DNA of 5,226 nt from the NCBI GenBank assembly GCA_947494865.1, contig CANMAT010000362.1:1-5226 (forward strand), read 5' to 3'. Made by a program: the position numbers and the translations under genes. The notes below the pieces were generated by a model. The model worked only from the letters and a program-made list of their open reading frames with translations, was not told where the DNA came from and made no database searches. The number at the start of each line of letters is the position of its first letter. Position 1 is the first letter of the stretch. The DNA comes from Deltaproteobacteria bacterium (GTDB lineage Bacteria > Myxococcota_A > Polyangia > Polyangiales > Ga0077539). Shown one piece after another: positions 1 through 4,809 of the stretch.

Positions 1-421
1 CGAGGGCCTGCGAGAGGAGCTCGCGCGCGAGCGCGGCCGCGGCCGACACCGCGAAGCCCGCCACGGAGCGCGCGACCGCGCCGAGCACCGATCCGCGACG
101 GCGCGCGAGCGCGAGCGTGACCACGCCTGAGGCGATGCGTCGCAGGGGCGTGCGGCGCTCGGCGAGGCGGTGGCGCGCCCACCCGAGCGCGGGGAAGGCG
201 ACGCCGCCCGCGGCGGCCCCCGCGACGAGGAGGGCCACACGCTCGCGCCGCGGGATGCGCGCGAACGCAGCGCGCGAGGGGAGCGCGTGCTGCACAGCGT
301 CGGTCACCGCGTGGCGCTTGCGGTCGATCGCGTCGATCACGGGCAGGAGGCGCTGCACCACGAGGTCGCGCTGTTGCTCGAGCCGCTGGCGGGCATCGTC
401 GGTCGCTGCGTCGGCTTTCAT
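1..421 (-). CDS. Unrecognised membrane-associated protein, N-terminal part, coupled to the holin-like gene (partial)
   Basis: The frame is open from an ATG at 421-419 to the left edge of the window, so 140 residues are visible and the C-terminus is missing. The start is well supported. It overlaps the TGA of the upstream gene as ATGA (418-421), and an AAGGAG ribosome binding site lies 8 bases before it, inside the last codons of that gene. The protein starts with a polar, probably helical stretch (about residues 5-45, rich in D, R, Q and E). A hydrophobic Ala/Gly/Val segment follows (about 62-80), then an Arg-rich loop (83-109) and a second, weaker hydrophobic Ala/Val stretch (about 112-132). 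I do not recognise a family. Position next to a YqjE/DUF1469-type membrane protein suggests a partner at the inner membrane, comparable in place to the small proteins that accompany YqjE in other bacteria. That comparison rests on context and topology, not on sequence similarity. Confidence 0.75.
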   Translation of the reverse strand, partial: MKADAATDDARQRLEQQRDLVVQRLLPVIDAIDRKRHAVTDAVQHALPSRAAFARIPRRERVALLVAGAAAGGVAFPALGWARHRLAERRTPLRRIASGVVTLALARRRGSVLGAVARSVAGFAVSAAAALARELLSQAL

Positions 422-798
422 GCGAGGTTCTCCTTGATCTGTCGTAGGTCGGTCTCGAGGCGCGCGCGGGTCTGCTCGAGAGGGTTCTTGGGGAGCGCGC
501 CGTAGCCCGCCGCCGCGGCGATCATGGCCCCCACGAGGAAGGATGCGCCCGCGACCGCCACCGACCACGCCGGCGCGCTCAGGGCGATCACGACGGCCAC
601 GGTGAACATCGTGAGCGCTACGACGGCCGCGGCGAGCGCGAGGGCGAAGCCCAACGCCGCGCGCCCCATCGCACGGAGCTCGGCGGCGACCTCGCCGCGC
701 GCGAGGGCCACCTCGAGGCGCACGAGCTCCCGCGCGTCATCGACTGCCGCGCGCACCAGGTCGATCACCGAAGAGTCTTCGAGCTTCGGAGGTGTCAT
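418..798 (-). CDS. Phage-holin-like superfamily (YqjE/DUF1469-type) membrane protein
   Basis: This is a 126-residue protein starting at the ATG at 798-796, which has a strong GGGAGGAG site 6 bases upstream. Longer versions of the frame start within Arg/Cys-rich non-coding sequence and lack such a site. The N-terminal about 45 residues form a charged amphipathic helix (I12 to M44, with D, E and R spaced along it). Two hydrophobic segments follow, about 48-73 and 77-101, separated by a Ser-Ala-Pro turn. The C-terminal tail has the pattern P-x-x-P-L-E-x-T-R with a further acidic/basic helix (L114 to E123). Helix, two-helix hairpin and acidic tail of this length match the 'phage holin family' proteins encoded on bacterial chromosomes (YqjE/DUF1469). 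Despite the name these are usually housekeeping or stress-related inner-membrane proteins rather than lysis proteins. No endolysin gene is nearby. The stop codon overlaps the start of the next gene, so the two are probably co-expressed and translationally coupled. Confidence 0.85.
   Translation of the reverse strand: MTPPKLEDSSVIDLVRAAVDDARELVRLEVALARGEVAAELRAMGRAALGFALALAAAVVALTMFTVAVVIALSAPAWSVAVAGASFLVGAMIAAAAGYGALPKNPLEQTRARLETDLRQIKENLA
430..435 (-). promoter_or_regulatory. Ribosome binding site inside the end of the holin-like gene
   Basis: The minus strand reads AAGGAG 8 bases before the ATG at 421. It lies within the Ile-Lys-Glu-Asn codons of the upstream gene. Together with the ATGA stop/start overlap it supports both independent initiation and translational coupling of the left-edge gene. 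Confidence 0.75.
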
Positions 799-804
799 GG
801 GGCG

Positions 805-812
805 CTCCTCCC
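805..812 (-). promoter_or_regulatory. Ribosome binding site deciding the start of the holin-like gene
   Basis: On the minus strand this reads GGGAGGAG, six bases before the ATG at 798. It is the best Shine-Dalgarno match in the window and is the reason for rejecting starts further upstream in the same frame (up to 885). Confidence 0.8.
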
Positions 813-866
813 AGCGACTCTGCATCGCGCATACCGCCGCGCAGGGGGCTCCGCAGCGACGGCCTA

Positions 867-897
867 CCGCGGCGTACGGCCACACGTGTCGCCGCGG
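867..897. repeat. Perfect 8-bp inverted repeat around a nested palindrome, upstream of the holin-like gene
   Basis: CCGCGGCG (867-874) and CGCCGCGG (890-897) are perfect reverse complements separated by 15 bases. The spacer ends in an 8-bp palindrome ACACGTGT (882-889) directly against the right arm. It lies 69 bases upstream of the holin-like start and about 150 bases past the lipoprotein stop. It could be an operator, a leader hairpin, or a poor terminator for the lipoprotein transcript, since no T-run follows on the minus strand. In such GC-rich DNA an 8-bp GC-only arm can arise by chance, so its function is undecided. Confidence 0.4.
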
Positions 898-900
898 AGC

Positions 901-984
901 TCACGAGCGCGCCGCGAGGACCCCAAGCGGAACCGCGACGCCCACCGCCGCGATCAGCGACACGAGCACGAGCGGCAGGTGCTA
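901..984 (-). other. Short hydrophobic open stretch without a start codon, possible gene remnant
   Basis: Between an in-frame TAG (984-982) and a TGA (903-901) the minus strand reads 26 codons with no ATG. They encode a strongly hydrophobic run of Leu, Val, Ala and Gly ending in P-L-G-V-L-A-A-R-S. The texture resembles the first membrane helix of ABC-transporter permeases of the glycine-betaine type, where a 'PLG-x-L-A-A-R' turn follows the helix. With only 26 codons, no start and no ribosome binding site this may be coincidence. The other explanation is a decayed fragment of a permease. I see no continuation of such a protein in any frame on either side. Nothing else recognisable fills the rest of the 799-1043 gap apart from the inverted repeat. 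Confidence 0.2.
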
Positions 985-1043
985 GCGCGTGCACTCGCAC
1001 AGCCGCGCAGCCAGATACGCCGAGCGAGGGGTGAGCGACGCGG

Positions 1044-3746
1044 TCAGCCCGGGCCGCAGAGGCCGTCGATGCAGTAGCGCGAGCAGCAGTCGCGCGGCGT
1101 GGTGCAGCGCGCCGAGGTGGGGCGGCAGCTGCAGCGCCCGGCCTCGCAGGTCGAGCCTGTGCAGCAGTCGCTCGAGGTGCTGCACGCCTCGTCGACGTTG
1201 CGGCACTGGCCGCACGCGTTGTTGATGCACGAGTTGGGCGGGCAGCACGCCGTCGAAGTGGGGCCCGAGCACGCGCCGCCCGCGGGCACGCACATGGGAC
1301 GCGGCGCGCACACGCCGCTGATGCAGGCGTTGGGGGCGCAGCAGTCGGCGTCGGCGGCGCACATCGCGCCGACGGGGCGGCAGGGCGGCGAGCAGCGGCG
1401 CTCGCGGCACGTCTGCGGCGCGCAGCAGTCGGAGTCGGTCGCGCAGACGGCGCCCGACGCCGGGCACGGCTGCCAGAGGCGATACGAGACCACGACCTCG
1501 TCGCCCATGTTGGGGCGAAACATGTCGCCGTAGATCACGATGGAGCGCGAGGCGCCGTCGTAGTCGAAGCCGCTGTTGCGCGAGCGCGGCACATCGCGGC
1601 CCCGCACGCGCACCTTGATGGTGCTGGTGATGGGCGTGCGCTCGAGCACAAAGGGAGACGCTGCCCCAGCCACGGCCTCGACGATGCGCATCATCGCCGA
1701 CGAGACCTCGGCGTCGGTCGCCGTCGCGATGGGAATGTACGCCCCGCGGTTGCCCTCGATCACGCAGCGCGGGAGGTCGACGGGGCGGTTCATGCTGCAC
1801 GGCACGGGAGACGTGCCCGCGGCGAGCGCGCCGGCGCCGCCGGTGTTCGACACGAGGCCGAACGTGAGAATCGAGTTGCGGCGAAAGTACGCGACGATGT
1901 TGGGCAGCGCGGCGGGATACGCGGCGCCCCACGCGGTGCCCGCCATCGGGTCCGACCGCGTGGCGAAGAAGCGCGAGAAGTCGTTCGTGCCCGGCTCGTC
2001 GGTGACATGAAATGTCACGATCTGCGCGCCCTCGCGGAAGCGACGGTTGGGGTTCGTCTCGCCCATGGCGCCGCGGCGCGCGAGCATGTCGTGGAGCACC
2101 ACGGCGGCGCCCGTCGGGGTCTCGCTGTCGCCGGGCATGGCGTAGGGGCTGAGGGTCTCCGCCGGCGACGTGGGGCAGCGCCCCAGGCTCGACGAGGTGA
2201 CCTCTTCGCACAGGCGCGTGGCGCCGCCCGCGTCGGTGCCGTTGATCCAGCGGAAGCCCGGCGCGTCGAGGTTGGGCTGCGCGCTCCCCGCGTTGAACAC
2301 GCCCACGCGAAAGTCGACGCCGGCGGCGCGCAGGCGGTTGAAGAACTGCACCGCGGTGTTACCGAGGCGAATCTGGTACGGGCCCATCGAGCCCGAGGTG
2401 TCGACGGTCCAGAGAAAGTCGGCCATCGCGGTGCGCGTCGCGCGAAACACCTGACAGTTGGCGCCGAGGCCGCGGTCGATGGGCGCCATGCTCGTCGCGT
2501 TCACGAGGTCGCCCGAGCGAATGGCCGTGTCGCGCATCGGGTCTTCGTACTCGGCGCGCGGCGCCACGGTCACCATCACGTCGGTGGTGTTGCGCCCGAG
2601 CGGGTCCATCGTGCGACGCACGGTGGTCACGTCGACGAGAAACTCCGCCCCGCTCCCCACGGCGGCGGGCCCGGGGGCCACGGCGACGCCGAGCATGGGC
2701 ACCGCGATGGCGTCGCGCAGGGCGCTCGCCGTGGTGGCGCGCGCCACGCGGTACGTCGAGGTGACGGCCTCGTTCATCTCGTGGGTGGTGAACGCGCGAC
2801 CCACGATCACGGGCGAGGCGCCCGCCCCGAGGCCCGCCATCACGATGGTCTCGACGCGCGTCTGCTCGGCGCGAATGTCGCTCACCGTGGGGAGGTTGAA
2901 CGCCGCCCCGGCGATGTTCGTCGCGGGGTCTTCGAGCATCACGCCCGAGCGCATCATGGTGCCCGTCGCGCGGCGCGCGGCCGTCCAGCGCGGGTCGAAG
3001 CCAACCTGCACCTCGGCGCCCGGGAGCCCGAGCTGGGTCACCGTCGCGAGGCCCGTGGGCCGGCAGATCTCGAGGCCGCCCATGCCGTCGCCGCGGCCGT
3101 CGCCGTCGCTGTCGGCGAGGCGCGGGTCGGTCTCGCCGTGCGCCGTGTCGATCACGCCGTCGAGGTTGCGGTCTTCGAGGCCGTCGTCGACGCCGTCGCC
3201 GTCGCTGTCTCTCGCGCGCGGGTCGAGGCCGATGCAGCGCTCGCCGGCGCGACAGTCGGCGTCGGCCATGCACACCGGCGGCGGCCTGCGCTGCGTCGCC
3301 GCGCTGGGCGAGAGGCAGCCGCGGGGGTAGCCCAGCTCCTGGCCGTCGAGCACCACGTCGTCGTCGCTGTCGGCGTCGAAGGGGTCGGTGCCGAGCGCGC
3401 ACTCCTCGGCGTTCGAGAGCCCGTCACCGTCGGTGTCGATGCCGCCGCCGCAGCGGGGCGGGCCCGTATCGACGGGCGCTGTGTCGACGGGCGTCGTGTC
3501 TTCGGGGGCCGCGTCGACCGCGGGGCGATCGAGGGGCTGCACGTCGAACGCGGGCCGGTCGATGCCCGCGTCGGTCACGGCGTCGAGCGCGCCGTCGACG
3601 CGCGCGTCGGTGCGGGCGTCGCGCGACGCGTCGAAGCTGGGGATCGTCACGACCTCGGTGGCGGGGCTGCATGCGGCCACGACCGCAGCGCACACGGCGA
3701 AGGCGAGGCGTGAAGCGCGCAAACGCGCAACGTGTTGACGAAGCAT
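1044..3746 (-). CDS. Secreted multidomain lipoprotein: Asp-periodic linker, calcium-type repeats, VWA domain, five Cys-rich modules
   Basis: This is a 900-residue protein starting at the ATG at 3746-3744, with GGGAG 10 bases upstream. Residues 1-26 are a lipoprotein signal peptide: Arg/His n-region, hydrophobic Leu14-Ala25, lipobox V-A-A-C with Cys26 as lipid anchor. An Asp-periodic linker covers 39-97. Residues 104-226 hold three D-x-D-G-D-G-type acidic motifs (104-109, 180-185, 212-217) with a small Cys insert (C144, C159, C165, C171), as in thrombospondin type-3-like calcium-binding repeats. Residues 232-440 match nothing I know. A VWA domain spans about 442-695, with MIDAS motif D449-T-S451-G-S453, a candidate Thr in T543-P-T545 and Asp583 in V-T-D-E. 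A beta-rich segment (698-758) precedes five six-Cys modules (761-897). The role is probably metal-dependent binding or adhesion at the outer membrane or cell surface; the ligand is unknown. The leader before the ATG suggests its own transcript. Domain calls are by motif; localisation and role are inferred. Confidence 0.9.
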   Translation of the reverse strand: MLRQHVARLRASRLAFAVCAAVVAACSPATEVVTIPSFDASRDARTDARVDGALDAVTDAGIDRPAFDVQPLDRPAVDAAPEDTTPVDTAPVDTGPPRCGGGIDTDGDGLSNAEECALGTDPFDADSDDDVVLDGQELGYPRGCLSPSAATQRRPPPVCMADADCRAGERCIGLDPRARDSDGDGVDDGLEDRNLDGVIDTAHGETDPRLADSDGDGRGDGMGGLEICRPTGLATVTQLGLPGAEVQVGFDPRWTAARRATGTMMRSGVMLEDPATNIAGAAFNLPTVSDIRAEQTRVETIVMAGLGAGASPVIVGRAFTTHEMNEAVTSTYRVARATTASALRDAIAVPMLGVAVAPGPAAVGSGAEFLVDVTTVRRTMDPLGRNTTDVMVTVAPRAEYEDPMRDTAIRSGDLVNATSMAPIDRGLGANCQVFRATRTAMADFLWTVDTSGSMGPYQIRLGNTAVQFFNRLRAAGVDFRVGVFNAGSAQPNLDAPGFRWINGTDAGGATRLCEEVTSSSLGRCPTSPAETLSPYAMPGDSETPTGAAVVLHDMLARRGAMGETNPNRRFREGAQIVTFHVTDEPGTNDFSRFFATRSDPMAGTAWGAAYPAALPNIVAYFRRNSILTFGLVSNTGGAGALAAGTSPVPCSMNRPVDLPRCVIEGNRGAYIPIATATDAEVSSAMMRIVEAVAGAASPFVLERTPITSTIKVRVRGRDVPRSRNSGFDYDGASRSIVIYGDMFRPNMGDEVVVSYRLWQPCPASGAVCATDSDCCAPQTCRERRCSPPCRPVGAMCAADADCCAPNACISGVCAPRPMCVPAGGACSGPTSTACCPPNSCINNACGQCRNVDEACSTSSDCCTGSTCEAGRCSCRPTSARCTTPRDCCSRYCIDGLCGPG
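1056..1466 (-). repeat. Five tandem six-cysteine, knottin-like modules at the lipoprotein C-terminus
   Basis: Five units of about 25 residues follow C-x6-C-x5-CC-x4-C-x4-C. They are C761-C785 (1392-1466), C789-C813 (1308-1382), C819-C845 (1212-1292; the second gap is 7), C848-C872 (1131-1205) and C874-C897 (1056-1127; the fourth gap is 3). An Asp precedes the Cys pair in four of the five units. At the DNA level the D-C-C motif shows as the recurring plus-strand string gcagcagtcg. The units differ from each other in most non-Cys positions, so this is an old duplication and not a recent slippage array. The spacing resembles inhibitor-cystine-knot peptides and dickkopf/colipase-like Cys domains; disulfide pairing is inferred, not seen. 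Confidence 0.85.
3069..3437 (-). repeat. Acidic calcium-type (thrombospondin type-3-like) repeat region of the lipoprotein
   Basis: Residues 104-226 contain D-T-D-G-D-G-L-S-N-A-E-E, then G-T-D-P-F-D-A-D-S-D-D-D, then D-S-D-G-D-G-V-D-D-G-L-E with N-L-D-G-V-I-D, and finally T-D-P-R-L-A-D-S-D-G-D-G. The D-x-D-G-D-G plus 'GTDP' rhythm is the usual bacterial form of the thrombospondin type-3 calcium-binding repeat. At DNA level it gives recurrent gtcgccgtcgctgtc-like strings on the plus strand (around 3100, 3190 and 3425). A Cys-bearing insert (residues 144-171) separates the first two motifs from the last two. Rigid calcium-loaded stalks are the usual role of such repeats; this is family knowledge. 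Confidence 0.8.
3456..3632 (-). repeat. Strictly Asp-periodic linker that switches from period 4 to period 5
   Basis: Residues 39-97 are six tetrapeptides starting with Asp (DASR, DART, DARV, DGAL, DAVT, DAGI) followed without a break by seven pentapeptides starting with Asp (DRPAF, DVQPL, DRPAV, DAAPE, DTTPV, DTAPV, DTGPP). Asp therefore falls at 39, 43, 47, 51, 55, 59, 63, 68, 73, 78, 83, 88 and 93 with no exception. Each pentad has a Pro, none of the tetrads does. It lies between the lipidated Cys26 and the calcium-type repeats, so it is a tether. Low-complexity Asp-rich linkers after the lipobox are common in myxobacterial lipoproteins. Confidence 0.85.
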
Positions 3747-3754
3747 GGCGGCGG

Positions 3755-3761
3755 TTCTCCC
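3755..3761 (-). promoter_or_regulatory. Ribosome binding site of the lipoprotein gene
   Basis: The minus strand reads GGGAGAA, with the GGGAG core 10 bases before the ATG at 3746. The spacing is slightly long but acceptable. It supports the start that gives a complete lipoprotein signal peptide. Confidence 0.55.
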
Positions 3762-3790
3762 AACCCGAGAAGAGTGAGACAGAGCCAGCG

Positions 3791-3820
3791 AGTGGAACGT
3801 CAGGTTGCGCGCAAGGTCAA
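3791..3820 (-). promoter_or_regulatory. Weak promoter candidate for the lipoprotein gene, with a palindrome in its spacer
   Basis: The minus strand has TTGACC (3820-3815), an 18-base spacer, and TCCACT (3796-3791). The -35-like hexamer is good, but the -10-like hexamer keeps only the first and last T. The spacer begins with the perfect 10-bp palindrome TTGCGCGCAA (3805-3814), which a regulator could use. The resulting leader would be about 40 bases. It fits a separate transcript for the lipoprotein but remains weak. Confidence 0.25.
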
Positions 3821-3864
3821 GCGACGTCGCGGCGCTGTCGTGCCGAGCTCGGGGGTGCAGCGGG

Positions 3865-3888
3865 CCACCGACGCGCGACGCGCGGTGG
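3865..3888 (-). terminator. GC hairpin just after the phosphatase stop codon, possible terminator
   Basis: CCACCG (3865-3870) pairs with CGGTGG (3883-3888). After a one-base bulge, CGCG (3872-3875) pairs with CGCG (3879-3882) around a 3-base loop. The 10-pair stem begins 2 bases beyond the TGA of the phosphatase gene (3891-3893). No T-run follows on the minus strand, so it is not a textbook intrinsic terminator. Its exact placement in an intergenic gap argues that it is a transcript end or a 3'-end-stabilising hairpin. Confidence 0.45.
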
Positions 3889-3890
3889 GG

Positions 3891-4679
3891 TCAGTTGCTG
3901 AGGCCGATCCAGCGCACGAGCACGGCGGAGATGTTGTCCGGGCCGCCGTTCTCGTTGGCGCGGGCGATGAGGCGCGAGCAGGCCGTCTTGAGATCCGTCT
4001 TGTTCTCTTCGACGATGCGAAGAAGGTCGGGGTCGGTGACGGGGCCCGAGAGGCCGTCGGAGCAGAGGAGAAAGATGTCCCCCGCGTGCGGCTGCTCGAC
4101 GCGCGCGTCGACCTTGACCACCTCTTTCATCCCGAGGGCCCGCACGATCACGTTCTTGTGGGGGAAGTTGGCGATCTCCTCCTCCGTGAGCTTGCGCATC
4201 TTCAGGTAGTCGTTGAGGAGCGAGTGGTCTTCGGTCATCTGGTCGATCTTGCCGTCGCGGATGCGGTACACCCGCGAGTCGCCGACGTGACCGATGATGA
4301 GCCCCTCGCGCACGGCGACGGCCACCACGATCGTGGTGCCCATGCCCCGGAGGCGCGGCTCGCGCTGGGCCGACTCGAAGATCCGCAAGTTGGCGAGCTT
4401 CACGCCCGTGACAAGACGGTTCTCTTCGTAGCTGCGGGCCTTGTCCATCTTGTAGGGCCACGTCGCGTCGGGGTCCTTCGCGGTGGCCTCGAAGAACTCC
4501 CGTAGGGCGTCGACGGCCATCTTCGAAGCGACTTCGCCGGAGGCGTGTCCCCCCATCCCGTCGGCGACGATGACGAGATTCTCGTCGGGGATGATGGAGA
4601 AGTTATCTTCGTTGTGCGTGCGCTTCATGCCGACGTTCGTCTCGCCGAACATCTCCATGCGCACGGGTTGACTCGCCAC
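3891..4679 (-). CDS. PP2C-family serine/threonine protein phosphatase
   Basis: This is a 262-residue cytosolic, metal-dependent (Mn/Mg) phosphatase that removes phosphate from Ser/Thr, the usual counterpart of bacterial Hanks-type kinases. The motifs appear in family order: R20-T-H-N-E-D25, metal-binding D40-G-M-G-G-H45, G-M-G-T-T (112-116), G-D-S-R (133-136), T-E-D-H-S (149-153), S-D-G-L (207-210) and G-G-P-D-N-I-S (245-251) with metal ligand D248. All expected acidic ligands are present, and the length is normal for a stand-alone Stp/PrpC-type catalytic domain. There is no membrane segment or extra domain. The start is the GTG at 4679-4677, chosen because GAGAGG lies 8 bases upstream; ATG at residue 8 has no ribosome binding site. 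It has its own promoter candidate and a hairpin right after the stop, so it is probably monocistronic. No kinase is in the window, so the partner and substrate are unknown. Family assignment is very secure. Confidence 0.96.
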   Translation of the reverse strand: MASQPVRMEMFGETNVGMKRTHNEDNFSIIPDENLVIVADGMGGHASGEVASKMAVDALREFFEATAKDPDATWPYKMDKARSYEENRLVTGVKLANLRIFESAQREPRLRGMGTTIVVAVAVREGLIIGHVGDSRVYRIRDGKIDQMTEDHSLLNDYLKMRKLTEEEIANFPHKNVIVRALGMKEVVKVDARVEQPHAGDIFLLCSDGLSGPVTDPDLLRIVEENKTDLKTACSRLIARANENGGPDNISAVLVRWIGLSN

Positions 4680-4687
4680 GCTCGTCG

Positions 4688-4693
4688 CCTCTC
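4688..4693 (-). promoter_or_regulatory. Ribosome binding site supporting the GTG start of the phosphatase
   Basis: The minus strand reads GAGAGG, 8 bases before the GTG at 4679. No comparable site precedes the in-frame GTG at residue 6 or the ATGs at residues 8 and 10, so the GTG is preferred. Confidence 0.65.
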
Positions 4694-4742
4694 GTTCCCT
4701 CGGTCACGGCTCGCAAAGCGGAACCACGCGAGAATGGCGGCG

Positions 4743-4772
4743 AAGCTATCCCGGACGCTTTCGACGCGTCAA
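4743..4772 (-). promoter_or_regulatory. Sigma70-type promoter candidate for the phosphatase gene
   Basis: On the minus strand TTGACG (4772-4767) is followed by an 18-base spacer and TAGCTT (4748-4743), which keeps the T-A-n-n-n-T positions of a -10 box. Transcription would start near 4736 and give a leader of about 55 bases. An 8-bp palindrome GACGCGTC (4763-4770) overlaps the -35 box and could be an operator, or chance in GC-rich DNA. Confidence 0.5.
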
Positions 4773-4809
4773 CACGCACGCGCATCGGCCCTGCACATCG
4801 GTCGCAGAG

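Noticed and set aside
20..31. 12-bp palindrome ctcgcgcgcgag
   Set aside because: It lies within coding sequence and consists of alternating CG, which is expected by chance in this composition.
418..798. Phage lysis cassette or prophage remnant
   Set aside because: The holin-like name is a superfamily label. There is no endolysin, spanin or other phage gene nearby, and the partner gene is a membrane-associated protein.
737..1000. Small minus-strand frame of 87 codons upstream of the holin-like gene
   Set aside because: It overlaps the holin-like coding start in another frame, is Arg/Gly-rich and has no ribosome binding site.
982..2211. Minus-strand open frame of 409 codons overlapping the lipoprotein end
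   Set aside because: It is Arg-, Ala- and His-dominated and is a shifted-frame shadow of the lipoprotein, which has clear domains and a signal peptide.
2359..3402. Minus-strand open frame of 347 codons inside the lipoprotein gene
   Set aside because: More than a third Arg, low complexity, and it lies in a shifted frame over the calcium-type repeats; not protein-like.
2007..3713. Long plus-strand open frame (568 codons) opposite the lipoprotein
   Set aside because: It is rich in Ala, Arg, Val, Gly and His with no domain, signal or ribosome binding site. It arises because the GC-biased codons of the true gene leave few stops in the opposite strand.
3732..4505. Plus-strand open frame of 257 codons opposite the phosphatase
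   Set aside because: It is antisense to a gene with every PP2C motif intact and has itself no recognisable motif.
4656..4658. ATG at residue 8 as start of the phosphatase
   Set aside because: It has no ribosome binding site, while the GTG seven codons upstream has GAGAGG at ideal spacing.
4783..4801. Direct repeat catcgg with 13-base period just upstream of the phosphatase promoter
   Set aside because: Only six bases repeat perfectly and just two copies occur; too short to claim an activator site.
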